A stretch of DNA of 64,000 bases. Origin: Otatea glauca. Taxonomy: Eukaryota > Streptophyta > Magnoliopsida > Poales > Poaceae. Below, one piece after another: positions 1-11,168 of this stretch. Made by a program: the position numbers and the translations under genes. Within the stretch, counting starts at the first letter, position 1, and each line of letters starts with the position of its first letter. The notes beneath the pieces are model-generated. The model worked only from the letters and a program-made list of their open reading frames with translations, was not told where the DNA came from and searched no databases. The stretch lies in NCBI GenBank assembly GCA_036346275.1, contig CM070730.1, positions 43,136,918 to 43,200,917 on the forward strand, in the 5' to 3' direction.

Positions 1-847
1 AGAATTGCACTCTTTACATCCATTTGAAATAATTTAATATCAAAACAAGATGCAAAAGCAAGTAAAATTCTAATAGCTTCTAATCTAGCTACGGGTGCAA
101 AGGTTTCACCAAAATCCAATCCTTCGATTTGAGTGAATCCTTGAGCCACTAACCGAGCCTTATTTCTTACCACAATACCATTTTCATCTTGTTTGTTTCG
201 GAATACCCATTTAGTGCCTATTACGTTGTATTCTTTGGGTCTTTCCACTAAGGTCCAAACATCATTCCTGGCGATGTTGTTGAGCTCTTCATGCATTGAG
301 TTTATCCAATCTGGATCATCTAGAGCTTCATCTATATGAGTAGGTTCAAAAGAAGACACGAAAGAGTAGTGTTCACAAAAAGAAGCGACACGAGATCGAG
401 TTTGAACACCCTTACTAACGTCACCCAATATTTGATCTATTGGATGATCTTTGGAGAGTCCATGATGAATTCTTTGAGGTAAAGTGTGAGTTTGTAGATC
501 ACTCTCCTTCTCATCCACGTCAATGGGTTCAACTTGACTTGGCGTTGCGGAAGTAGGAGGTTCAACTTTAGTGGATGAAAGTTGATCATGTTTATCCTCC
601 TTTGGTTTTATGTCTCCAAGCGTCATGTTCTTCATTGCTTCTCTTAGTCCTTCATCATCTACATCATCCAAATTTTCTTGCTCTTCTTGAGAGCCATTAG
701 TTTCATCAAATTCAACATCGCAAGTTTCTTCAACAAAACCTTTATTTTTTTAAATACACGATATGCTTTACTATTTGAGGAGTATCCAAGCAAGAAACCT
801 TCATCACAATGACTTTGGAATTTAGAAAGTCGAACACCCTTTTTCAA
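1..847 (-). pseudogene. Copia-1 reverse transcriptase, N-terminal part (cut by window edge)
   Basis: The minus-strand translation gives the linker after integrase (acidic, with a TRSR stretch) followed by the copia RT start: the motifs GTKWVFRNKQDENG, RLVAQGFTQIEG, ETFAPVARLEAIR and FQMDVKSA are readable down to base 1. The catalytic YVDD box is off the window. A frame break lies near 750-760, where the linker runs into the VEETCDVEFDE region. RT would copy the element RNA into cDNA in cytoplasmic particles. The family call is secure from the motifs; the frame is not continuous with the integrase upstream. Confidence 0.85.
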
Positions 848-853
848 GATATC

Positions 854-1354
854 TCATTTGCAACCGAAAACTCGAAAGTAAGAAATGTTTAGTCTTCTTC
901 CAACAAGAAGCTCATAAGAGTTCTTTTTCAAAAGACGATGCAAATAAAGCCTATTTGTTGCATGGCAAGCGGTATTAATGTCTTCCGCCCAAAAGCTATC
1001 GGAAGTGCCATACTCATCAAGCATAGTTCTTGCCATTTCGATTAATGTTCGATTTTTCCGTTCCACAGCTCCATTTTGCACCGAAGTGTAGGTGGCGGAA
1101 AGCTCATGCTTTATTCCAAGTTCATCACAATAATCTTCAATTTTTGTGTTTTTGAACTCGGAACCGTTGTCACTACGAATTTTCTTAATTTTAAAATCAA
1201 ATTCATTTTGAGCCCATTTTGCAAAGTTTTTAAAGATACCGGAGGTTTTGGATTTGTCATCTAGAAAGAAAACCCAAGTGTATCTTGAATAATCATCAAC
1301 AACATCTAAGCAATAGGAATTGCCTCCGATGCTCTTAATAGGTTGTTGGGCCAA
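854..1354 (-). pseudogene. Copia-1 integrase catalytic core
   Basis: 166 codons match the copia integrase core. DDYSRYTWVFFL lies near the N terminus, IRSDNGSEF carries the second catalytic Asp, and NGAVERKNRT carries the catalytic Glu of the D,D-35-E triad, followed by the MARTMLDEY and FWAEDINTACHATNRLY motifs. The first catalytic Asp (HMDLFGP) is read in the preceding frame at about 1350-1380, so a frameshift separates the two parts. Integrase inserts the cDNA into host DNA. It ends in FRVFGCK, where the C-terminal extension begins. Confidence 0.85.
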
Positions 1355-1955
1355 ACAAATCCATATGTAAGAGCTCTAATGGTCTAGATGTGGACATGAT
1401 ACTTTTTGAAGGATGAGAACTAGCTACCTGCTTGTCGGCTCGACAAGCACTACAAAGTCTATTTTTCTCAAATTTCACATCCTTCAAGCCCACAACTAAA
1501 TCATTTTTAAAAAGTTTTTTGAGTTGAATCATCGCAACATGAGCTAGTCTTCTATGCCATAGCCATCCTAAAGATGTTTTTGCAATCAAACAAGTTTGGA
1601 GACATGACTCATTTGAGATGAAATCAACTAAATACAAATTTCCAAACCTAAAACCTTTAAATACTAAAGAATTATCATTTTCTTTGGAGATCACTACTCC
1701 ATTCTTAGAAAACCTACAATTAAGTCCAAGATCACAAAATTGTGCTACGGATAGCAAATTGAAATTCAAAGTATCAACTAATGAGACGTTTGAAATAGAA
1801 AGATCATTTGAGATAGCAATTTTACCCAATCCTAATACCTTTCCTTTTCTATTGTCTCCGAAAGTGATCTTGTCATGTTGTTCATTTCCCGATTCAAATG
1901 TAGTGAACATTTTTCGGTCACCGGTCATATGTTGAGTGCACCCACTATCCAACAC
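1335..1955 (-). pseudogene. Copia-1 protease active site and integrase zinc finger
   Basis: The reading frame starts within the aspartic protease motif (LDSGCTQHMTGD; Asp-Ser-Gly is the copia active site), continues through LDTLNFNLLSVAQFCDLG, and then has the GAG-pre-integrase finger with LGWLWHRRLAH and CSAC, which together form the HHCC zinc site. It ends in LLHMDLFGP, holding the first integrase catalytic Asp. The protease cuts the Gag-Pol polyprotein. The frame is open for 206 codons but is shifted relative to both neighbours. Confidence 0.85.
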
Positions 1956-1981
1956 CCAATGCCGTCCGCCGGTCTTGTAAT

Positions 1982-3937
1982 TTACCTACAAAGAAGATCA
2001 AGCCCTTTATGTACCCAATTTTGTTTGGGTCCTTGGAGGTTAGTAACCAAGGCTTTGGGCACCCAAATGGCATTCTTTCTACGGTCAAGCATAGGAGTGC
2101 CAACAAATTTAGCAATAATTTTACCAAAACTATCTTTCTTAAGCACATAGCAAGAATCATAAATATTATTTTTGGATGCTTTGCCTAAAGGACAATCATT
2201 TGATAGATGGCCTACATCATGACACTTATAACAAAGCTTCCCATTTGATTTAACAAATCTAGGAGCTTTGTTAGTAATTTTCTTGTCTTTCCTTGGAATG
2301 TATCTAAGACCATCTTTGTTGTAAGAACATCTTTGACTATTTAAAATTTTGTTCCGAGTGTCTTTACCCTTAAAGCATCTATCAAGACTTTTGCTAAGTT
2401 TCTTCACTTGTTCTTTAAGTTCATTATTTTCTACCACTAGGTTTTCATGGCATGAAGTAGAGCTAGAACATGAAATTGATGGCATATCAAATAAATCATC
2501 ACAAGAGGTAGATATGCTAGTTTTTCATATACAATATGAATCGATTTCTAAGCAAGATACATCATCAATAATCTTGCAACTAATGCCTATATCATTTTGA
2601 GACTTTGAATGGTCCTTAGCAAGAAGAGTCTCATGAGCTTCCTTTAGCTCCTCATAAGAATCTTTGAGGGAAAGGTATTCTTTTCTCAAAGCTTTATGTT
2701 TAGACTTTTTTTTACTGAGATACTCATTCAAGTCTTCAAGCATATCCATTAGTTCATCATAAGAGTGTTCATCATCATCATTTGATTTTACCTTAAAATC
2801 TCCTTTTGCCATAAGACACAAAAGAGTGACGAAAGGTGATGAAGCCTCCTTGATGGCAATGCCGGCGAGACCCTTCTTCTTTGAAGCTGTATCATCCTCG
2901 GAGGAGTCGGAGTCCGAATATTCTTCTTCGGAATTCCACTCTCCAATGTGAGCTTCGCCATTTCCATCTTTATTCAACTTCTTGAAGAGCTTCTTCTTAC
3001 CATAAAAGAACTTCTTCTTCATGGGTGACTTGTTCTTGTCGTCCTTTTTCTTAGGATATTTGGAGGCAATATGTCCCTTCTCATCACACTCATGTCACCG
3101 GATATTTGCATATCGATTGGTGCTTGAGTGTTGTCCCTTTTTAAATTTTTGAGCAATTGTACTTGAACGCCTCTTCATAAATCTTCTCATTCTTCTTACA
3201 ACGAGGGCCATTTCCTCCTCGGTGTCTTCATCATCATCGGAGTCATCAAGCGCCTCATCGCTTGACTCCACTTTTGCCTTGAAGGCAATATTCTTCTGTT
3301 TCGAAGAGCTTTGTTCCAAAAGTTCTTCCTTGTCCTTCTTGTAAAGCTCATTGGTAATGAGATTCCCAAGAAGTCCCATTGGCGTCATCCTTGGTAACTC
3401 CGGTGAGTTGAGAAACAATGTCACCAAAGTCTCATATTTGTCCGAAAGGGCCCTAAGCATCTTATGAACAATATCAAAATCGGTTAGTGATGCCCCAAGG
3501 CCCTTGAGCTCATTTACTATGTTGTTTAACCGTGAAAACATCTCATTGATGTTTTCATGGGGCAACATAATAAAAATCTCATATTTGATCCGAAGCATAT
3601 GCAATTTGGCTTCTTTGACTGAGGATGTCCCCTCATGAATTTCCGAGAGGGTTGTCCAAATCTCATGAGCGGTTTCTAGATTGCTCACTCGATTGAACTC
3701 ATCCGCATTCAAAGCACCAAAGAGAACATTCATAGCTTTAGCATTTAGATGAGTGTTTCGCTTTTCTTGTTCCATTGTGAGTATGGGATTAACTCCCGGA
3801 GCGAAACCCTCAACTACAATTCTCCATATGCTTAGACTCATGGCCCTAAGATAAACGGTCATACGGATTTTCCAATAAACATAATTTGTGCTATCAAAAA
3901 ATGGCGCCTTGCCTATTGACACCCCATCGCTAGCCAT
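1982..3937 (-). pseudogene. Copia-1 gag (nucleocapsid polyprotein), frameshifted
   Basis: The start ATG at 3937 lies 42 bases inside the primer-binding site and gives the Sirevirus-like opening MASDGVSIGKAPFFDSTNY. The first 280 codons (to 3095) hold the gag core with MLPHENINEMFSRLNNIV and an acidic stretch. The first zinc knuckle is damaged at two of its four ligands: the first Cys is a TGA stop and the last Cys is Tyr. Two further frames (3022-2525 and 2485-1982) carry an acidic, coiled-coil-like segment and a second, intact knuckle CYKCHDVGHLSNDC. Gag forms the particle and binds RNA. At least two frame breaks are present. Confidence 0.87.
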
Positions 3938-3978
3938 CCTTACTCTCTAGGCGGTAAAGCCCCAAAAGAGAGTCCAAG

Positions 3979-3990
3979 CACTGATACCAC
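3979..3990 (-). promoter_or_regulatory. Copia-1 primer-binding site
   Basis: The minus strand reads TGGTATCAGTGC directly inside the LTR end. It matches the 3' end of plant initiator tRNA-Met (TGGTATCAGAGC) at all but one position, as expected for first-strand priming. Confidence 0.85.
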
Positions 3991-4664
3991 TTGTAGGATC
4001 AAGGATAACCGACTAGAGGGGGGTGAATAGGAGGTTTCTAAATTTTTCGAATCTATTTTGCAATTAAGAATGACACTAAGATATAGAAGCAATAATTGCA
4101 AATTCACACCTATAATCTGTGGCAATCACTTAAGATACTTCTTCAATTTCAAGTATAGCAAGAACACTTCTAAGCACAAGACTACTCAATTTTTGCTATC
4201 AATGAAATTTATCACAAGAATGAAAAATACAAATCGCAAGAGAGTAGGAGAAAAGATTTTTGACCCGTGGTCTCGGAGACTTGCCGGTCTCCCCTACTCC
4301 ACGTTGAGATGACTTGAACCATGTCAAGTCGACTCCACTCGCTTGAGCCTTCCTCGATCACTAAGGTAGTTCTTCCCCGCTCCGAGTAGACGAACTCTGG
4401 CCTTCACAACTTGTCAGGGCTTCTCACAATCTTCGTTGAGAAGCTCACCATGCACGATCACCTCCAAGCCGTCTAGGAGGCGGCAACCTCCAAGAGTAAT
4501 AAACCTTGACGCTTGCTTGAGATCAAATATTAGTGTCTAAAGGCTCAAACGCTAAATGCAATACTCAACCTTGCTCCTCACACTCACAAGAGTGGAGAGC
4601 ACCTGCTAGAGCTCAAATATCATCAATGAGGACCAAGAGTTACTCTAGAATGCAGGCGGGGATG

Positions 4665-4673
4665 TATTTATAA
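4665..4673 (-). promoter_or_regulatory. Copia-1 LTR TATA box
   Basis: The minus strand reads TTATAAATA within a GC-rich context in the downstream half of the LTR, about 670 bp before the LTR end. The site fits a Pol II core promoter at the U3/R junction. Confidence 0.55.
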
Positions 4674-4920
4674 CCCCACCACCTTTTCTAGCCGTTGGAG
4701 CTCGAAATGGGCAGAAATCTATTTTTCCGGTGCTACCGCCCATGTAGGACCGATAGGACCGGGCTCCATTTCAACGGTTAGAACAATGCATTAAATGCAC
4801 TTGTCAGAGACCGTTACATAGGGTCCGATGCTACCGCCCAACTAGGACCGGTAGCACCGGGCCCTTTTTATTTTGCTTCGTCATATTTTGACTTCTCTGG
4901 AATTTAAGCACAGGGCTGAG

Positions 4921-5310
4921 GGTCGGTGCTACCGCTCGCCCGGTAGCACCATGCTACCATGGGAGGTAGCACCGGACTGCCAAAATGCCCAAAAACACAT
5001 TCTTTTGTGATTTTCATACTGGGTTATATGACCGGTGCTACCGCAGGTCCGGTAGCACCGGGATCCAATGGGTGGTAGCACTAGCTACCAAAATGCCCAA
5101 AAATACACCCCTCTGTGATTTTCACACCGGGTTATATGACCGGTGCTGCCGCAGGTCCGGTAGCACCGGGCAACCATGGCCGGCAGCACTGGTCTTCCAG
5201 ATAGCTCAAAAAGAGCTTCTCTGGAATTTTCACACCGCCCTACTGGGCCGGTGCTACCGCGCACCCGGTAGCACCATGCTGCCATGGGCAGTAGCACCGG
5301 GTTTCCAGAG
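4921..5310. repeat. 108-bp tandem units with inverted GGTGCTACCG/CGGTAGCACC pairs
   Basis: GGTGCT starts recur at 4925, 5034, 5142 and 5250, spacings of 108-109 bp. Each unit has GGTGCTACCG, a short spacer, CGGTAGCACC, then a second GGTAGCAC copy and a CCAAAATGCCC or CCAGA tail. Shorter relatives lie at about 4735 and 4828. The array sits in the U3 part of the LTR, upstream of the TATA box. Confidence 0.85.
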
Positions 5311-5448
5311 ACTTTGATATGATTTCAATTTTTGGAACATGTATGTCATGAAGCATGTGCTTGAATGTATAATTTGAGCCTTTAAACTCTAAATGACATC
5401 AAGACAAACGTCAAAATCCCTCTTTATAGTACGGTCCTAATTCTAACA

Positions 5449-5857
5449 AACCGATCTTTTCTCCAAACTGCAAGATCGACAAAAAGCTAGAAAAAGGTCC
5501 TTATATATATACCTTTTCACGTTCTTGACGCATTGATCTTTCCTTTGCACCTTTCTTGGTATTTCCATGGTCACCAAGCCTGGGATTAACCTACTTTCAA
5601 TATTCTCAAGGAAAGTATTAGTCCTTTGTCTAAAGTTGTCATTAATTATCAAAACCAAAATAACATGGGTGCCTAGATGCTTTCACTTGCCAATCCAGTC
5701 ATTTATCAAAAAGTCCAATGGTAAGTGGCGCATGTGCATCGACTTTAATAGTTTAAATATTGCCTGTCCTAATTATGATTTTCCTTTGCCTCGCATTGAC
5801 TAACTGGTCGACTCAACTGCAGGGTGTGATGATGAGCTGCCAACTCTAGCTACCATC
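5449..5857 (+). pseudogene. Ty3/gypsy reverse transcriptase fragment
   Basis: The plus strand at about 5690-5830 encodes NGKWRMCIDFNSLN, then ACPNYDFPLPRID and a VDSTAGCD-like tail. These are RT motifs of Tat/Athila-type gypsy elements. A TAA directly after the PLPRID motif breaks the frame, and the homology stops at the next LTR (5858). The left side is cut by the copia-1 LTR. The rest of the interval is AT-rich and shows nothing else. It is a relic about 130 bp long in recognisable form. Confidence 0.7.
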
Positions 5858-8800
5858 TGTAATAGCTCGCAAAATTATAAAATAAAATAAAATGTAAAAT
5901 TTAGTTGAAATTATGATTTTATTCTGAAACTCCATCTTTTCTATGCTTATCCTTGAATTTGTGGTTTTTGATAAATGTTTTAATGCCAAAACTATTTTTT
6001 TCAATCTTTGAAGTTCAAAACCATAAATGAATGAAATATGAAATTGAGTTTGAATTACGATTTTATTTCGAATTTATATCTTTTCTACATTTTTCTTGTG
6101 TTTTGGTTCTTAAGAAAAGCCTTTTATATTGATTGAATTGCTGTTTACCAATTTATGAAAACCAAAATTATATTAAAAAAACTAAAGAAAATTTGTCTGG
6201 ACCTAAAGACATCTCTAGAATGTGTTCAAAAAGTTTTAAAGCAATTTGAATGCAATTAATGCCTCAAGGAAATCATTTATGATATTGAATCTTGTTTTCT
6301 AATTTTTGAAATTTAAAACCATGAAAGGATAAAATATGAAGAAAATATATTTAAAACCCATTACCACTCTATTATAGTCCCACAAAATTTCAGAGAAATG
6401 TGAAAGCATTTAAAACCTTAATAAAATAAAAAATAGTACTTTAAGACTAAGAAAAATAACAATGTCAGAAATAATTAAAAATTTAAGACAAGATTATCTT
6501 CTGAAAGTTTTATTACATCATATCAAGAACGAAAGTACCATATAGAAAATTTTTGAAAAATAAATAGTCCTATTTGATGCAATTAGAAAATCAAGAACAG
6601 AAACTGTAATTAATCAGCAAAATATTGTCAGAATTTTATAAAATCACACAAGATGATCATCCATTGACATTTTTATGGTAACCTCTGTAAACCCTTAGGA
6701 TCACATAGAAAAAATTTCAAATAAAATTAACCTCATTTGAAATCCCAGAAAAATAAAAATTAGAAAACAGAAAATTGGAACAGAGAGCTTGTCAGAATTT
6801 TGTAAAATAACTCAAGTGTTATGATCAACTAAAAATTTTAGGAGAGGATGAAATATGCCTTGGGATTATACAAAAAAATTTCAAAACTTTTTGACCATTT
6901 TTGCTGGCTTGATAAAACCTTATCATCTGTGCTGCCCAACCTGGAAATTTCCAGAGAATTCTCTTTGATTCACTATCATGTGGGTCCCCCTTCTACCCTG
7001 GCCCACTTGATCATACCTTAGCCCTCTCTACCCTACCCTCTCTCTCTCAGCCAAATGCTGCCTCATATCTTTGCCCAAACCATGCCATGGCAATGAGCGA
7101 TGGTAGATCTCGCTGCCATGGCAGACATCGCACGCAAAATCTCGACGCCAAGCTGCCCGTGTCATGTGAATTTAACCTCACTTCGATGCTGCCAATGCTG
7201 CCCTGGACCCAACCAAAGTCCCTTGCTTCTTCCTCCACAGCACCGCCACATCCTCAATGTGCCAGCCGGTCAAACCAATCGATTCTACTGCAACCGACCT
7301 TCCAAGCACCATGTAAGCAAAGCTTCAACCATACCCCACCATGGGTGAGCTGCACCATGCCCTGCACTGCCGTTTCCAAAAAATTCACGCCGCCCACAAT
7401 TCTGCCACCTCTGACCATTCCCGATCAAACCCTATCACACTGCCATTCTCACCTATATAAAGCCGACCAAGGCCCTGCACCTTCCATCCATCTCCCCATC
7501 AATAATCAAGCCCCAGTGGGCACGCCCGTTGTCGCCATTTCTAGAGAACCGAATTTTGAGGCCAAAAAACGAATCCAGTGCTACAATGAGAATTAGTTCA
7601 ATTCATTGCACATGAACCATCATAGGAGAGCCTTAAAGCCCTCCACAGCCTTATTTGCAGGTCAAACCAACAAAATCGACACCGCACCGTGCCCTTCTTC
7701 CCCAGGTCCAGCCATTCGATGGTGAAGCTCTACGGGCAATTTCTACTACCATTAACTGGTAAAACGGATTCCCCTCATCACATTGATGCTTTTTCCCCGC
7801 TTATTCCGAGCTCAGTCATTGCCATCCTCTCCCCCGGTCGACCACCACCACCTCCACCGCTGGCCACTGACACCGAGCTACTCTGTCAAACTTCCCTAGT
7901 CACCGAGACCTTCCTCACCTCCCTCTCGGTCGCCTCGTACCTCTCGGACCCACGGCTGGCCACCGCCGCCCATTACTTGTCACCGGTGAGCTCCTCTAGC
8001 TCCGCTCCTGCCCAGTGTCTTTATCGGGTGGGCCCGAGTGGTTAGACACTGGAGCCCGAGCACGAAAGCCCAAAAGACCGGAATACGCTTTGCTATGTAG
8101 AAAACGTATTTCTCCATTTATTCAGGATTTTCAAACTCCAGAACATTCAAACTTGCATAACTTTTGCATTTTAAGTCCAAATCTGGTCAAATAAATTTCT
8201 AAATTTATCTAAAATCCTGGCATTTCAGAATATGCAAGCATATTTAATTTTGAATCTCTGTGCAAAATATTTGGATTTAAAAACTTAATAAACCTAATAT
8301 GGTCACTGTTCAAAATTATACACAATAACTCGTAAAAATGTTAAATAAATTTATAAGGAATGCTGAGACCATAAGTAGCACATTTCTGCAAAAATATTTG
8401 GATTTGAACAAGAGTCAGATCAAGTTTGTAAATAAGATATTTTCAATAAATTAGAAATTCAAACAATAGAGGGTATATCATTTAGTTTATAAAAATAATT
8501 AAATAAATCTATAAAATCACTAGGATATCAAATCTGCAAAAAGATTTAAAATCTGATTTAGTTTGAATTAAGTTCATAAAGATTTCATTTACCATATACA
8601 TAAAGGCTAAGACATTAATAACTTTCATAAATAAAAGCAAAAATATGCAAAACCATTTTCAATACACTCCTAAGATCAAGACCTGCTAATGCTAAAAAAT
8701 AGTTGCATATATACGTGATTTGTACTTACAATCTTAAAAAGAAATCTAACCTTTTATAACATAAACTTTGAAAATACATAATATAAGAAAATAAGATTAA

Positions 8801-9283
8801 ATAATAAGAAAACAGCCCTAAAAACCTTTTAGCACCAAAACCTTCTATTTTAAGTTATTTTTGAATTTAGTATTATTTGACTTCTTTTTGCCCCTTATTG
8901 TTATTGCTTTATATCGATAACGTGTAGAAACCGACATCTCCGAAGGTACGACTATAAACCTCGACCCCGAGTTGGTTCCTGAATACACAAAGCAAGGCAA
9001 GCACCTCCTTTGATTATATTGATCCCATTATTTAAATTAGTTTATATTGTTGTTGTCAATTCTATTATGCATGAGCGTATTGTTAGTAAATTTGCATATT
9101 GTGGTATTGGTAGATATACCTATTGTCTCATGGAACTTCCTTAATAAATATAATACTGTCAACCTTGATAACCCTAGATTAAGGTTAGACAATACAAAAT
9201 GTCAACATGGGTATACACAATTACTTAACACTCATGCTTAGCCATGTTTTAGTAATGGAAATGATCATACATGCTATTCTTTA
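5858..9283 (+). repeat. Old Tekay-like LTR, left part (split by the Helitron)
   Basis: It starts TGTAATAGCTCGCAAAATT, close in style to the TGTAACATCCCAAAATTTGG start of the Tekay LTR at 17718. It has the same plan: AT-rich start, GC-rich middle (about 7080-8060), AT-rich tail, then a segment ending CAAGGCAAGCACCTCC that parallels CAAGGCAAGTTGTGC in the 17718 LTR. The open frames at 7087-7596 and 7689-8045 sit in the GC-rich block and have no recognisable domain; I do not call them genes. It stops at the Helitron end and probably resumes at 48656. Family assignment is inference from layout. Confidence 0.55.
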
Positions 9284-9812
9284 CTAGTCATGTACCCGTG
9301 CGTTGCAGTGGAAACTCAATTTGCGATAAAAATTTTCTTTGCAAAAAAGCATTAACCCTGTCTGAATAATACTGTTCATTTTGAATATGCAATGGTTGAA
9401 TGTTTAAATCAATTCATCGAAACATACAAATTTCAAACACATGTTTACAAACTCGAGCCTGAAATTATCTTTAATTTTGCAATTTGAAGGCCCTCATGTT
9501 ACAAAATACTTTGTAAATTTTAAGTGCATGTAAATATTGCTTATGTACAAACACAATGAATAGTAGACAAGGTTATATAAAAATATCTCAGTTGAAATGC
9601 ATGATTGTTTTATGTGAAACAATGTAATTCCCAAAAGAATCATATAAAATTCATTGTCCCAAACGAGCCTAACGTGGCATTGCTTGCTAGACAGGTAAGA
9701 TATTTTGGTCAAAAAGTATACAGTATTACAAAGATAAGGATTATACCACTGGAAATTATACAATACTGAAACCGTAGATATACAAGATGAATACATGAGG
9801 ATTACCATTTTA

Positions 9813-9894
9813 AATGATCTTAGGGCACCTAGGGAGAGCATGTCCATATTCACCACAACAACAGCATAATTTCTTTAAATTCTCTTCACTTTTG
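9813..9894 (-). pseudogene. Small CCHC zinc-knuckle fragment in the Helitron
   Basis: The minus strand at 9825-9866 encodes CCCCGEYGHALPRC, an exact C-X2-C-X4-H-X4-C spacing, followed by PKII and a stop. The coding stretch is only about 25 codons and is preceded by sequence that looks intronic. It may be a second captured gene piece. I cannot name the donor gene. The surrounding 9284-10013 is otherwise AT-rich with no gene I recognise. Confidence 0.4.
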
Positions 9895-10573
9895 TCATAG
9901 AGAGCAAATTTGAAAAGATACAATACTATTACATTGTTAGAAGATAGTAAATTTGAATCTTCAAAAATCAAGGAATTAGGCATTAAACTAATTGACTTTT
10001 TCTTATGAGAAAGTGATAGCATCTAGGCCCCCTCAAGTTTCATTATCTTGTTTTATTATAGTTTTGGTGTTGATGACTAAGTTAATAATGCTTAAGTTTT
10101 GAAGATCATGTGCTGAAATCAATGATGAAGCAAGTTGGACTAACAAGATTAAAGTGTTTTGTTACTAGTTTATGACTTGGGAGATGATTCAAGTCAAATA
10201 GCTAGGATTATTTTCAGTTTGGCTATACTAAAGAGGGACTTTGCACAAGCTAGCGGATTGGATCATAAGGCAAAGACAAAATTAGATTGCTCGGAGTACA
10301 AAACTCTTAGTCATTGCTCTTTGAATCAATATTCTCCCTCCTTTCAATAGTCTAAATATGCGACGGACTAAAATTCAGCTATCCATTTCTTAAGTCTGTT
10401 GCATACATGGCCAAAATCCTTTTCAGTCAAAAGCTACTTTAGTCCTGCATTGAAAATCTTCCTTGTCAAAACTCCTATCAAGGTATCTTCTCATCGGACC
10501 AAACTTCTTATTTTCACATACTTTAGTCCTTGGTGAAAATTCCTTGAAGACATCTTGCAACCAAGTGTTTTTC

Positions 10574-11040
10574 TATGTATGACGGACCAAAGTTTTTGGT
10601 CCGGCATACATATAAAGTCATACTCCTTCAACAGACCAAAAACTTCTCAGATTCCCATCTATACCGGACCAAATATTTTTAGTCCGGCACTCATTCAGAT
10701 TATAAACCTTTTTGCCGGACCAAACCTTGGAGTTCTATTTATTAATTCCAAAGATAGATATACATTCTTATTCGAAGGATTTTCCTTTATTGACGGACCA
10801 AATCTTCTTGTTTAAAATTTTAGTCCGTTACTAAACCAAATCGCTTGGATAAACTTATATTTTGTCAAAAAGGGTCCTTGGCCACTAACCTTAGAAATTC
10901 CCATGTATGACGGACCAAATAATTTGGTCCGGCATACATGTAACTCACTCATTCCTTTGCCGGACCAAACTCTCTGAAATTCCCACGTACAACGGACCAA
11001 ATTTTTTGGTCCGTCGTAAATGTCTTAAATTGGTCCGTGA
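10574..11040. repeat. Cluster of GGACCAAA/TTTGGTCC inverted repeats in the copia-A LTR
   Basis: Paired arms occur at about 10577-10605, 10663-10690, 10795-10830, 10909-10938 and 10991-11018, with single arms at about 10715, 10965 and 11032. The core is CGGACCAAA, a short AT spacer, then TTTGGTCCG. Several pairs are extended by TATGA/CATACA, giving longer hairpins. The array lies 100-600 bp upstream of the TATA box. The later ones are kept in the 3' LTR at 44700-44955. Confidence 0.85.
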
Positions 11041-11160
11041 TACACATGATCAATATCGCTAAGTTCTGTTGCTCAGTCCGTTGTAAACATATATTTTGAT
11101 ATTCTGACACGTCCAACGGCTACAGTGGTAGGTGCAACGGCTATATTCATTCCAAATAAC

Positions 11161-11168
11161 TATATAAG
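11161..11168 (+). promoter_or_regulatory. Copia-A 5' LTR TATA box
   Basis: TATATAAG occurs in ACTATATAAGCATTTCC, kept in the 3' LTR at 45085-45092, about 615 bp before the LTR end. It is the likely Pol II core promoter of copia-A. Confidence 0.65.

Larger units (their letters stand above)
1..5448 (-). mobile_element. Copia-1: partial Sirevirus-type Ty1/copia retrotransposon
   Basis: On the minus strand the order is LTR (3992-5448), primer-binding site, gag, protease, integrase and the start of reverse transcriptase, which is the Ty1/copia order (IN before RT). The long gag with zinc knuckles, the start just behind an initiator-Met primer site and the 1.46-kb LTR fit the Sirevirus group. The rest of RT, RNase H and the 3' LTR lie left of the window. 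All reading frames are interrupted, so it is not autonomous as read. The right flank begins AACCG, which would be the target duplication, but its partner is outside the window. Confidence 0.93.
3992..5448 (-). repeat. Copia-1 5' LTR
   Basis: On the minus strand the LTR begins TGTTAGAATTAGG and ends GATCCTACA, with canonical TG...CA ends. It is about 1457 bp. Its end lies next to the primer-binding site and its start borders a gypsy RT scrap. It contains a TATA box (4665-4673) and, upstream of it, about four copies of a 108-bp unit built on the inverted pair GGTGCTACCG/CGGTAGCACC. Open frames inside it are not genes. Confidence 0.9.

Noticed and set aside
4921..5310. CRISPR-like regularly spaced repeats
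   Set aside because: Units are tandem at 108 bp with no unique spacers, inside a plant LTR; there are no cas genes.
7087..8045. Two long plus-strand frames (169 and 118 codons) as possible host genes
   Set aside because: They are Pro/Ser/Cys-rich with no domain, lie in the GC-rich middle of an LTR, and match the layout of the spurious frames in the Tekay LTR.
9494..9856. 120-codon minus-strand frame in the Helitron
   Set aside because: AT-rich and Tyr/Leu/Ile-rich with no domain; only the small CCHC stretch in the neighbouring frame is suggestive.
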